From Thermococcus sp. (GTDB lineage: Archaea > Methanobacteriota_B > Thermococci > Thermococcales > Thermococcaceae), in assembly GCF_027023865.1 (NCBI RefSeq), contig NZ_JALVUC010000022.1, forward strand, positions 20,474-84,473: a stretch of 64,000 nucleotides of DNA. The letters run 5' to 3'. The notes under the pieces were generated by a model. The model was not told the origin of the DNA and ran no database searches. It was given only the letters and a program-made list of their open reading frames with translations. A program made the position numbers and the translations under genes. Below are positions 8,721 through 16,854 of the stretch, piece after piece; positions within the stretch are counted from its first letter, which is position 1, and each line of letters opens with the position of its first letter.

Positions 8721-10655
8721 ATGAAAAAACTGGCAGTGATAGCACTCGTTCTAATGCTTGTTCTACCGTTTGCAGGATCCGCAGCGGCACAGTGCCCGGC
8801 GGAGGGACATACCGTTATCCTTAAGGCCCCAGCAGTCTCAAAAACCGCCAATGGCCAGCTGGTTGGAGTCGTAACGGAGTTCGTCATAACGGTGGCTCCA
8901 GGAAGCGGTCATATCTACATCGAGACGTGGCCGCTGGCGCAGGTTGACATGGAGGCCAGCGCTAGGCTCGCGGCACAGGTTGCGGGGCAGATCCTGGGTG
9001 TCAACATGAGCAAGTACGACGTGTTCATACAGGTGAAGGCCAACGCACCCATTATTGGCGGTCCCTCAGCGGGAGGAACGATGACCGTTGGGATAATAGC
9101 CGCACTCAAGGGATGGAAACTCAACCCGGACGTCATGATGACGGGCATGATAAACCCGGACGGAACCATCGGCCCGGTTGGGGGGATACTTGAGAAAGCC
9201 TCGGCTGCACACAGCGCGGGGGTGAAGCTCTTCCTCATACCGGAGGGCCAGAGGATACAGTACGTCCAGCAGACCCAAAAGAAGGAGATAGGCGGGATAA
9301 TCGAAATAAACAGCCAGACAAAGAAGGTTGACGTCGTCAAGTACGCTAAGGAGCGCTGGGGTCTGAAGGTTATCGAGGTTAAGGACATTTACCAGGCGGT
9401 CTATTACTTCACGGGGCACGAGATACCCAGGCCGGAGGCGCCCGCTTACACCAAGATAGACACGTCCTTCCTGAAGGGGGATGCCATAGTGGACTACCAG
9501 AATACCACCAGGTACTACGAGACCGTTGTTACGAACCTCAAGAACAGCAACGTTGGTTACGAGACCTATACAACCCTCATGGCCGCCATGAACCAGGCCC
9601 AAGCGATACTCAACGAGTCAAAGGAAGCCCTTGACAGCGGGATGTACTACACGGCCCTGAGCAAGGACTTCCAGGCTAGGATCATCATAAGGCACGTCGA
9701 CTGGTACATGAACACGAGCACCCAGGAGGACGTTCAGAGGCTTTTAAAGTACACGCAAAATGAAATAAACCAATCGGAGGAATTTGTCTCAGGGTTACAG
9801 ATAAGGGGTATAACCATGCTTCAGGCCGTTGCCGCGGCCCAGCAGAGGGTTGAGGAAGCGAAGAGCCTACTCGACAGCGCCTGGAAATACTATTACTCTG
9901 GTGACTACTGGGATGCCATCGGTGACGCCGCCTATGCCTACGAGAGGGCCAAAACCGCCGTCTTCTGGGCAAAGCTTGGAGAGAAGTTCGCAAAGGGCAA
10001 GGTGATAAGCGAGGCAGTCATCAAAACAACGGCGAGGGAGTACATAGACGAATCCAGCCTTATAGTGGCCTACATAGAATCGATGTACGGCAACGTTGCC
10101 GGTGACCTTCAGAGCAGCATCCAGAAGGCAGAGCAGTACTACGAGGACGGCAAGTACTCCGCGGCGCTCTTCACAGCCATGGAGGCACGCGTTCAGGGGC
10201 AGGTCTTCCTCGACACACTTGGAATCAGCAACATGACGGTTCTCTTTGACAAGCTGACAGAGATGAAGTCCAATGCGAGGACGGCGATAGGGATAGCCGA
10301 AGAGAAAGGCATCAAACCGATACTGGCGATGGCTTACTACGAGTTCGCGGAGAGCTACGAGAAGAGCGCCAGGGAGAAAAACGACATCAACGACCTCCAG
10401 ACGGCCATGATATTCTACCAGTACGCTAGGGAAACGGCGGGCCTGTTCCTGGGCAACTCTATGTCGCCATCTACAGGTGTTCCGAGCGGTAGCGGTGTCC
10501 CCCAGATAGCAGTTCCGGGAGGCTCAAACGGCTCATCAACCAGCACAACGGTTCCAGCAAGCTCAGGAAGCTCCAGCGGAACCGAATGGGGTATCTTAGC
10601 CGCCGTCGCCGTTGGGGCATTCCTCGTCGGTGCACTGACAGGGAAGAAGCTCTGA
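8721..10655 (+). CDS. Secreted, membrane-anchored Lon-like serine protease (S16), no ATPase domain
   Basis: A 644-aa protein. Residues 1-24 form a signal peptide (basic MKK, hydrophobic core, A-A-Q cleavage region). The N-terminal third is an S16/Lon-type proteolytic domain with GGPSAGGTMTVGIIAAL (catalytic Ser) and AAHSAGVKLFLIP (catalytic Lys), giving the Ser-Lys dyad. There is no AAA+ module. The middle (~250-590) is rich in helices with Tyr/Ala-heavy repeats. A Ser/Gly/Thr-rich linker then leads to a C-terminal membrane anchor (WGILAAVAVGAFLVGALTG + KK). It thus probably works outside the cell, tethered to the membrane. GGGGTGAGATA precedes the ATG; a TATA-like CTTTATTAAA lies near 8690-8699. 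Confidence 0.85.
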   Translation: MKKLAVIALVLMLVLPFAGSAAAQCPAEGHTVILKAPAVSKTANGQLVGVVTEFVITVAPGSGHIYIETWPLAQVDMEASARLAAQVAGQILGVNMSKYDVFIQVKANAPIIGGPSAGGTMTVGIIAALKGWKLNPDVMMTGMINPDGTIGPVGGILEKASAAHSAGVKLFLIPEGQRIQYVQQTQKKEIGGIIEINSQTKKVDVVKYAKERWGLKVIEVKDIYQAVYYFTGHEIPRPEAPAYTKIDTSFLKGDAIVDYQNTTRYYETVVTNLKNSNVGYETYTTLMAAMNQAQAILNESKEALDSGMYYTALSKDFQARIIIRHVDWYMNTSTQEDVQRLLKYTQNEINQSEEFVSGLQIRGITMLQAVAAAQQRVEEAKSLLDSAWKYYYSGDYWDAIGDAAYAYERAKTAVFWAKLGEKFAKGKVISEAVIKTTAREYIDESSLIVAYIESMYGNVAGDLQSSIQKAEQYYEDGKYSAALFTAMEARVQGQVFLDTLGISNMTVLFDKLTEMKSNARTAIGIAEEKGIKPILAMAYYEFAESYEKSAREKNDINDLQTAMIFYQYARETAGLFLGNSMSPSTGVPSGSGVPQIAVPGGSNGSSTSTTVPASSGSSSGTEWGILAAVAVGAFLVGALTGKKL

Positions 10656-10696
10656 TTGCAGGGTCTTATTTTTCTTCCTTATTCCAACGGAGCAAT

Positions 10697-11803
10697 TTAA
10701 ACGAGCGACCTTAGGAATGCTGTATATACCTTCTTCACCCTTCTGACGGAAGAAACACTCACCCATTCATTGATGGAGTGCCAGTTCTCCCCCACGGGGC
10801 CGTAGACGAGGGTTGGCTTGCCGAGGTATGCCCCAAAGTAGTTGAAGTCCCCGACACTCCTGCCGTAGGTTATCTCAGGTTCCCTTCCTAAGAACGTCCT
10901 GTGGATGGAGCGGAAGACGTTGACGAAGCGGTTGTTCTCCCTAACTGTGTAGGGGAGCATGTCCGGGGTCGGTCTCTCGAACCTGCTTATCTTGACACTT
11001 CCCCTGAGTCCAAGCTTCTCCCAGAGGGCTAACAGCTCACCCCTCACCTTCTCCCAGTCCTCCCCTGGAATGATGTGACGGTCGATTATCGCCATCGCTT
11101 CATCGGGAACGCTCAAGCCATCGGCGGAACCTTCAATGTGGAGCGTGCAGTATGAGCCTATGCCCAGCTTCCGGTGGTTCCTGAAGTGTATTCTCCCGAG
11201 GCTTCCTACGAACCTGCAGAGTTCCTCTATCGCGTTTATCCCGAGGTGCGGCCGGGCGGCGTGCGCCTTCTTTCCAGCGACCCTGACCCTCACGACGAAC
11301 CTCCCCCTCGCCCCCAGCATCAGGCTCTCGTTGGTTGGCTCCGCAACTAGGATGAGGTCAGCCCCCTCCAGCTTCCCGCTTTTTATAAGCTCCCACGCTC
11401 CCCTAGAATACCCCTCCTCATTGCTCACCGCTGTAAAAATCACGTTTGGTCTCTTCTTCCTGGGAAGCTCCGCCAGCTCCACGAAGGCGCTTAGAATGGC
11501 AGCCAATCCCCCCTTCATGTCCGCGCTTCCGATTCCGTAAAACCTATCCCCCTCAAGTTCTCCAAGTGGGTTCTTTGTCCAGCCTTTGGATGGGTGAACC
11601 GTGTCCATGTGGCCGTTCAGAACCACCGTCGGCCCCTTTCCCGGAAGGTAGGCTATGATGTCGTCTCCGAAGCCTTCAACTGGAAGGGTCTCCACTTCAA
11701 AGTCCTTCTCCTCAAGAAAGTCCCTTATGAAGGCGGAGATCTCCTGCTCCCTCCCCGTTGGGGACTCGATCGAGACGAACTCTTTAAGAAGTTCAACCTC
11801 CAT
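10697..11803 (-). CDS. M20-family zinc hydrolase (ArgE/DapE-like)
   Basis: A 368-aa M20 peptidase/deacylase. Metal and catalytic motifs are in order: NGHMDTVHP (His, Asp), GIGSADMKGG (bridging Asp), SNEEGYSRG (catalytic Glu), LVAEPTNE and a C-terminal His. The substrate (acyl-amino acid, succinyl-diaminopimelate or peptide) cannot be told apart here. There is no LysW/Arg-biosynthesis context. GGTGAT sits five bases before the ATG at 11803; a frame extension to 11884 crosses an AT-rich TATA region (about 11824-11833) and is rejected. Confidence 0.85.
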   Translation of the reverse strand: MEVELLKEFVSIESPTGREQEISAFIRDFLEEKDFEVETLPVEGFGDDIIAYLPGKGPTVVLNGHMDTVHPSKGWTKNPLGELEGDRFYGIGSADMKGGLAAILSAFVELAELPRKKRPNVIFTAVSNEEGYSRGAWELIKSGKLEGADLILVAEPTNESLMLGARGRFVVRVRVAGKKAHAARPHLGINAIEELCRFVGSLGRIHFRNHRKLGIGSYCTLHIEGSADGLSVPDEAMAIIDRHIIPGEDWEKVRGELLALWEKLGLRGSVKISRFERPTPDMLPYTVRENNRFVNVFRSIHRTFLGREPEITYGRSVGDFNYFGAYLGKPTLVYGPVGENWHSINEWVSVSSVRRVKKVYTAFLRSLV

Positions 11804-11991
11804 GGATATCACCAAACTTGTTAATATGTTAAAGCGCTTAAGTAGTTTTCCGATGTGACATTCGATATCTTCACTCAAAACCAAAAGTTAGTAGATTTCT
11901 CAAGGGTTGGTATTTTTGTTCTAAGATTGGAGATTTCAGTGTTCGCCAGTGGCTCTTTGTATACATTCCTTATCCGGAACGGTGGCGTAAT

Positions 11992-12000
11992 CTTTAAAAA
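11992..12000 (+). promoter_or_regulatory. TATA box for the riboswitch-led Ehr operon
   Basis: CTTTAAAAA is a good archaeal TATA element. Transcription starting about 25 bases on (near 12021) would place the riboswitch at the very 5' end of the mRNA. The 180 bases upstream (11804-11990) show no other feature. Confidence 0.5.
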
Positions 12001-12030
12001 CCCATGAGGCTACCCCCGCCGGGTATTTCC

Positions 12031-12098
12031 GGGCGAAGGCGTCCGCCCCAAATGCCCCCTGTGGGGATAATGACGCCTGTTCTCCACTCTAGGAGGTG
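12031..12098 (+). promoter_or_regulatory. Fluoride riboswitch (crcB motif) with Shine-Dalgarno-masking platform
   Basis: The aptamer folds exactly like known fluoride riboswitches. GGGCG (12031-12035) pairs with CGCCC (12044-12048) as the pseudoknot. GGCGTC (12038-12043) pairs with GACGCC (12072-12077) as the main stem. CCCC (12055-12058) pairs with GGGG (12063-12066) as the inner hairpin. The linker AAAT before the hairpin and ATAATGACGCCT after it match the conserved positions of the Thermotoga petrophila aptamer as I recall it. Downstream CTCC (12082-12085) can pair with GGAG (12092-12095) of the Shine-Dalgarno, suggesting control of translation. The crcB motif has been reported upstream of formate-hydrogenlyase-like genes, consistent with this location. 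Confidence 0.85.
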
Positions 12099-12104
12099 AC
12101 GCCC

Positions 12105-13064
12105 TTGAACCCGGAAGGAAGGATAGTTATAGGTTTAGTCCAGGTTATAGTCGTGCTCCTGCTCTCCCCCCTGATGGTGGGGATACTCAAGAAGGCTGAA
12201 GCTAGGATAGAGTCGCGGAAGGGAATAAGCATCTTCCAGCCCTACTACGACCTCGCAAAGTTCTTCAGGAAGGAAACCCTAATCCCCGAGAAAGCGGCTT
12301 CCTTCTTCGTGCTCGCTCCATTCATAGCGTTCGGAGCGATGCTCACACTGCCCTGGGTGTTACCCATCGTCGGCAACTTCCCCAGCTGGTTCGCCCCAAC
12401 GGTGGACTTCTTCGGCGGGACGTTCCTCTTCGGCCTGGCCGCGATGGTCTCGATACTCGCGACTGAGAGAACTGGAAGTTACTACACCGGCATAGGGGCG
12501 ACCAGAGCCGTTAACTTCGGCGCCTTCGCGGAGCCGGTTCTCATAATGGTCTTCTTTGGAGTGGCCATCCTCACGGGAACGAACAACCCGTTCCTGATGA
12601 ACCACAGGATAACGGCAGGGGGATGGTACCTTAGCCCGACGCACATACTCATAGCATCGGCCTTCTTCATGCTCCTGCTCTTTGACACAGGAAAACTGCC
12701 CATTGAATCGCATGGAAGCAACGAACTCGGAATGCTCGACCAGGGGAAGGGCCTCGAGTACACTGGCCCCCTCTACGCTCTCAGCACCTGGGCGGGCTAC
12801 ATGAAGTCCTTCATCCTCATGGCGGTGTTTCTCAATGTCTTCGCGGTTCCTTGGGGCCTGGCAACAAACGCTTCGCTCTACGAGGTTCTCAAGGGGACTC
12901 TCTGGCTGTTCGTCAAGATGCTCGGACTCATAGGCGCGTTCGTGGTCGTTGAAGAAACCCTCGCAAAGATAAGGCTCTTCAGGATAATAGACTACCTCTC
13001 GGCCAGCTTTCTGCTGGCTATAATGGGTGTCATAAGCTTCCTCCTGGGGGGTGTTGTGCCTTGA
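12105..13064 (+). CDS. Ehr complex NuoH/HyfC-like membrane subunit
   Basis: A 319-aa membrane protein of the NuoH/HycD/HyfC family, which forms the link between peripheral arm and proton pumps in complex I and group 4 hydrogenases. The cytoplasmic loop after the first helix (KAEARIESRKGISIFQPYYDLAKFFRKE) and the acidic DTGKLPIESHGSNELG segment are family hallmarks. GGAGGTG at 12092-12098 followed by six bases points to TTG 12105 as start; GTG 12096 would lie inside the Shine-Dalgarno. It is the first gene of six after the fluoride riboswitch and overlaps the next by 4 bp. Confidence 0.88.
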   Translation: MNPEGRIVIGLVQVIVVLLLSPLMVGILKKAEARIESRKGISIFQPYYDLAKFFRKETLIPEKAASFFVLAPFIAFGAMLTLPWVLPIVGNFPSWFAPTVDFFGGTFLFGLAAMVSILATERTGSYYTGIGATRAVNFGAFAEPVLIMVFFGVAILTGTNNPFLMNHRITAGGWYLSPTHILIASAFFMLLLFDTGKLPIESHGSNELGMLDQGKGLEYTGPLYALSTWAGYMKSFILMAVFLNVFAVPWGLATNASLYEVLKGTLWLFVKMLGLIGAFVVVEETLAKIRLFRIIDYLSASFLLAIMGVISFLLGGVVP

Positions 13065-13687
13065 TTAGCGTTACAACTGAGGTCATAAACATCCTCGGAG
13101 TTACAGTGCTCCTGATAGCGTTCCTCCTGCTCACCGAATCGTATATGCACTCGCTGATAAACCTCATAGCCTTCCAGTCTCTCCTCATAGGAGGAATACT
13201 GGCCATCATCGGCTGGGAGAAGGCCAGTCCCGAACTCATCGTCCTGGCTGGGATTACCATAGCGTTTAGGGCGCTCCTGATACCCTGGATACTCCAGAGG
13301 GACATAATGAAGGAACACATCTGGCACAACAGGGAGGTCAAGACAACCCACCACGCGATAGTCGTCGGCCTAATCCTAGCTGTGACCGCCTACTTCCTAT
13401 ACATCCCGATATACAGGGCAACTGGAGACTGGAACGGGGTCATACCCTTCCTACTGCTCTTCCTCAGCATGCTCGTCATCGTCGGAAGGAGGAACGCCAT
13501 GGCCCAGATAATCGGCTACATCAGCGAGGAGAACTCCCTGCTTTACTTCGCGGCAGTGATGACTTCAATGCCCATAATACTGGAGTTCGGAATCCTGCTC
13601 GACATGATAGCCTTCGTCCTGCTCGCGGTCATCCTCGGAGCCGAGAAGCGCTACGGGCCGGTTGAAGTTGAGGAGCTGGTGGGGTGA
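13061..13687 (+). CDS. Ehr complex HyfE-like membrane subunit
   Basis: A 208-aa hydrophobic protein with about six or seven membrane segments, resembling HyfE/HycE-associated NuoK-like subunits (LIAFLLLTESYMHSLINLIAFQS; later GRRNAMAQIIGYISEENSLL, a signature of HyfE). It starts at TTG 13061, overlapping the previous stop (TTGA), with GGGGGGTG nine bases upstream. In complex I-like machines the equivalent subunit forms part of the proton path between the NuoH-like subunit and the antiporter-like subunits. Confidence 0.82.
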   Translation: MISVTTEVINILGVTVLLIAFLLLTESYMHSLINLIAFQSLLIGGILAIIGWEKASPELIVLAGITIAFRALLIPWILQRDIMKEHIWHNREVKTTHHAIVVGLILAVTAYFLYIPIYRATGDWNGVIPFLLLFLSMLVIVGRRNAMAQIIGYISEENSLLYFAAVMTSMPIILEFGILLDMIAFVLLAVILGAEKRYGPVEVEELVG

Positions 13688-13691
13688 TAAC

Positions 13692-15047
13692 ATGGAAGTG
13701 GTACTTTACCTCTTAATACTCCCTCTCATAGCCTCGCTCCTCTCGTTAGCGGGCGAGAGGTGGGGGAAGGTTCTGACACCAGCCTTCGCCTTTGCAACAG
13801 CGGTCCTCTCGGCCCTGATGCTCTACCAGGGAAAGACCGTCTCAACGCCGAATCTCTACGCGGACTGGTACTCCCTCGTAATCGCGGGCATAGTCTCCTG
13901 GGTCTACTTCTTCGCCTCCCTGGCTTCTCTCTACTACACCGAGGGGCTTGAGAGGCCCTTCTTTGACCTCCGCTACTACTGGAGCTTCCTGTCGCTCTTC
14001 GCCCTCACCATGAGCTTCACCGCCCTGGTTTCCAACCTCGGCTGGATGTGGATAGGGCTTGAAGCGACCACCGTGGTGAGCGCACTCCTCATCCTCACGG
14101 AGGGAGAAAAGCGGAACGTCGAGGGGGCGTGGAGGTACATGATAGTAGCCTCCGCTGGACTCGGGGTGGCATTCCTCTCGGTTATCTTGGCCTACGTCTC
14201 TGCCGGAACCCTTGACGTGAGGCACTTAACGTTCACACCGAAGGAGGCCCTCCTGGTTTCCACCCTGGCTTTAATCGGCTTTGGAACGAAGGTAGGCCTC
14301 TTTCCGATGCACGGCTGGCTTCCAGACGCCCACGGGAGCGCGCCATCGCCGGTAAGTGCAATGCTCTCCGGAACGCTCCTCCCAACGGCCCTGCTCGTCT
14401 ACTACAGGATCCTCAGCGCATCCCCCTGGAATGCCCCGGCGGAGATAACGCTCCTCTTTGGAGTCCTCACGCTCCTCGTCGCTTCCTTCCTGATGGCGTC
14501 CCAGAGGTTCGTCAAGAGATTGCTCGCCTACTCAAGCATGGATATGATGGGTGTCGCTACAATAGGCCTTGGCTTGGCTTACTACCACCCCGTCCTGCTA
14601 AAGCTCGTCTTCCTCCTCCTGGCGGTTCACGCCTTCTCCAAGGGTGCCCTCTTCATAACCGCCGGGGGCGTCATGCGGGCCTATAGAACGCACGAAATAG
14701 GGGGGATAAGGGGCCTAATGAACTCGAACCCCATGAGCGGCCTATCACTGGTCCTCTCCGCCCTGTCCGTTACTGGAAGCCCTCCTTTCGGGACGTTCAT
14801 AGCGGAACTTGGAATAATAGGCGTTGCCCTGTCGAGGAGCTACTGGTGGGCGCTCTTCATAGGGACTGGCTTACTGCTGTCGTTCCTGGCTTTGAACTGG
14901 CACTCAGCTAAGATGGCCTTTGGAGAAGGAGAGAAGCGGAAGGTTCCCACGGGAGAGGGGATCATAGTGCTCACTATGACCTTAACCGCCCTTGGGATAA
15001 GCCTCTACGCGTGGTATCTTATCGTTACGGGAGGTCTGGTAGTATGA
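13692..15047 (+). CDS. Ehr complex HyfF-like antiporter subunit (NuoN/NuoL family)
   Basis: A 451-aa polytopic protein of the proton-translocating antiporter-like family. The conserved charged residues are present: Glu in GLEATTVVSALL (TM5), Lys in GFGTKVGLFPMHGWLPDAHG (TM7), and His/Lys in AVHAFSKGALFI (TM8 region). It is therefore probably competent for ion movement. ATG 13692 follows GGTGGGGTGATAA. Its stop overlaps the large-subunit start by 4 bp. Confidence 0.87.
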   Translation: MEVVLYLLILPLIASLLSLAGERWGKVLTPAFAFATAVLSALMLYQGKTVSTPNLYADWYSLVIAGIVSWVYFFASLASLYYTEGLERPFFDLRYYWSFLSLFALTMSFTALVSNLGWMWIGLEATTVVSALLILTEGEKRNVEGAWRYMIVASAGLGVAFLSVILAYVSAGTLDVRHLTFTPKEALLVSTLALIGFGTKVGLFPMHGWLPDAHGSAPSPVSAMLSGTLLPTALLVYYRILSASPWNAPAEITLLFGVLTLLVASFLMASQRFVKRLLAYSSMDMMGVATIGLGLAYYHPVLLKLVFLLLAVHAFSKGALFITAGGVMRAYRTHEIGGIRGLMNSNPMSGLSLVLSALSVTGSPPFGTFIAELGIIGVALSRSYWWALFIGTGLLLSFLALNWHSAKMAFGEGEKRKVPTGEGIIVLTMTLTALGISLYAWYLIVTGGLVV

Positions 15048-16249
15048 AGGCTCTTTCCGCTGTGTTCAGGAAGGGCGGGAAGTATCTGACGGTCTGGCTC
15101 GACTACGAAAGCGGTGAGGCCGAGCTTGAGTTCACGGACTCGCTCCCGGGTAGGATGATAGCGCCTGCCCTCATCGGCGAGACCGAGCCTTACATGAGGA
15201 TACCCCCGGGGACGAACGCGGTTCCGCTGACCTTTGGGCCGGCCGCGGGTGGCCTTGGTCAGGCCGGGGCCTTCGAGATACTAACCTACGGCGAGAGGAT
15301 AGTGGCGATAAGGCCGGTCTACGGCTACAAGGGACGCGGGCTGGAGAAGATGATGCTCGACCGTCCTATTGGGGAGTCGATAGCTGTCCTCGAGAGGGCA
15401 GCGGGGAACTTCGCAATGGCCTACACCTACGCCTTTCTGAAGGCGGTCGAGGCCAACCCTGACGAGGACGTCTGGGATGTTAGAAAGGCTCTCCTCGAAC
15501 TTGAGAGGCTCTACAACCACTTCAACGCGATACACAAGTTAGCGGGAGCCGCATCCCAGAAGGTCGCCACCATGCACTTCCACGCCCTTGAGGAGGACGT
15601 CCTCAGGGTATTCAGCAGGCTGACCGGCCATCGCTATGGCTTCGGCTCAAACCTGCCTGGTGAGGTCAGGATTCTTGAACCGGAGGTCATTCAGAGACTT
15701 GGGAGGATTAAGGCGGAGTTCCGCTCGCTAACCGATGAACTGCTGGAGAGCAAGATATTCATAGACCGTCTCCACACGACCTGCAGACTCACGAGGGAAG
15801 ATGTCATCGAACTTGATGCAGTGGGCATAGCGGCTAGGGGGTCCTCCGTTCCTAGGGATGTCAGGGCTTTCGACAGGTTTTACTCCTACAAACCGGTAAC
15901 CTACGAGGACGGAGACGCTCTGGCGAGGTTAATGGTCAGGATCGAGGAAGTGGAGAGGTCCTTCGAGATCATTGAAGGTTCGGACGTTAGAAGCGTCAGC
16001 TCCGACCCGTCCCTGAAGGACGGGCTGAACCTTGGATTAGCTGAAGCATCTCACGGGGACGTTCTAGTTCTCGCGGAGCTTGAGAACGAAAGGCTGAGGT
16101 GGATAGGCCTCAGGGGCGCTTCCCGCATCAACTACATCGCCTTCGCAAAGGGAATAACCGGGAACATCTTCACGGACTTCCCGTTTGGCTTAGAGAGCTT
16201 TGGCCTGAACTTTGCCGATGCTGACCTTTGGCAGGGGGGTGAGGACTGA
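15044..16249 (+). CDS. Ehr complex large subunit: NiFe-hydrogenase-like, active-site cysteines lost
   Basis: A 401-aa homologue of HyfG/HycE/NuoCD with a much shortened NuoC part. The region matching the HRGIEK motif is YKGRGLEKMM. Where active enzymes have ERICGICG, this protein has ERAAGNFAM. The C-terminus ends in DADLWQGGED with no DPCxxC motif. All four Ni ligands are therefore absent, and there is no cleavable tail, so no protease step is needed. Conserved helices such as ALLELERLYNHFNAIHKLAG remain, so the fold and contact with the small subunit are probably kept. This is the defining feature of Ehr (energy-converting-hydrogenase-related) complexes. Confidence 0.88.
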   Translation: MKALSAVFRKGGKYLTVWLDYESGEAELEFTDSLPGRMIAPALIGETEPYMRIPPGTNAVPLTFGPAAGGLGQAGAFEILTYGERIVAIRPVYGYKGRGLEKMMLDRPIGESIAVLERAAGNFAMAYTYAFLKAVEANPDEDVWDVRKALLELERLYNHFNAIHKLAGAASQKVATMHFHALEEDVLRVFSRLTGHRYGFGSNLPGEVRILEPEVIQRLGRIKAEFRSLTDELLESKIFIDRLHTTCRLTREDVIELDAVGIAARGSSVPRDVRAFDRFYSYKPVTYEDGDALARLMVRIEEVERSFEIIEGSDVRSVSSDPSLKDGLNLGLAEASHGDVLVLAELENERLRWIGLRGASRINYIAFAKGITGNIFTDFPFGLESFGLNFADADLWQGGED

Positions 16250-16854
16250 TGTGGATGATCAAAGGCCTTCGGAAGGGCGTCATAACGAGCGATTATCCAG
16301 GAAAGGTGAGTGAGGAAGAGCTTTCGCCGAGCTTTCCCCTAAAAGCCCCCGAGGAGTGTCCCTTCGGTGCCCTTGAAAACGGAAGCTTCGACCCCAAGAA
16401 GTGCATCTCCTGCCGTCTCTGCAATGCCCCCTTCGGAAGGAAGCTCGACGTTGATGAGGTTAAAAATCCCCTCAACTTCAGGCGCTCGCTCCATGTCCTC
16501 TTCCTTGACGTTGGAACCTGCCACGCCTGCAACCGCGAAGTCGCACAGCTTCACAGCCCATACTACGACGTCCACAGGCTCGGAATATTCTTCACGCCCA
16601 CGCCGAAGCACGCTGATGTTCTCCTCGTCGCGGGCTGTCCGACCGACGGTATGATACCAGTTCTAAAGGAGGCCTACGAGCTGATGCCTGAACCGAAGCG
16701 CGTCCTCGTCCTCGGCGCCTGCTCCAACGGTGCCTTCTGCGGGAGAAAGGTCGAGGATTTTGTCCCGGTGGATGGCTATGTGGCGGGCTGTCCGCCGAAC
16801 CCGGTTCAGATAATCCGGGGCCTCCTTAAGATGGCCGGGAGGGATGTGGAATGA
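16249..16854 (+). CDS. Ehr complex small subunit: ferredoxin-like domain fused to NuoB-like domain
   Basis: A 201-aa fusion. Residues ~35-65 carry CPFGALENGSF and CISCRLCNAPFG, four cysteines in a ferredoxin-like arrangement able to hold one [4Fe-4S] cluster. Residues ~85-195 are a NuoB/HycG-type domain with all four ligands of the proximal cluster (GTCHAC, GACSNG, GCPPNP). Separate HycF-like and HycG-like genes are thus replaced by one. The FeS relay is intact although the partner large subunit has no NiFe site. Overlaps on both sides (1 bp and 4 bp) show tight coupling. Confidence 0.87.
   Translation: MWMIKGLRKGVITSDYPGKVSEEELSPSFPLKAPEECPFGALENGSFDPKKCISCRLCNAPFGRKLDVDEVKNPLNFRRSLHVLFLDVGTCHACNREVAQLHSPYYDVHRLGIFFTPTPKHADVLLVAGCPTDGMIPVLKEAYELMPEPKRVLVLGACSNGAFCGRKVEDFVPVDGYVAGCPPNPVQIIRGLLKMAGRDVE

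Noticed and set aside
15044..16249. Calling this gene a functional NiFe hydrogenase or NADH dehydrogenase subunit
   Set aside because: Both CxxC motifs for the NiFe site are absent, and the HyfB/HyfF/HyfE neighbours match the hydrogenase-4 type rather than respiratory complex I.
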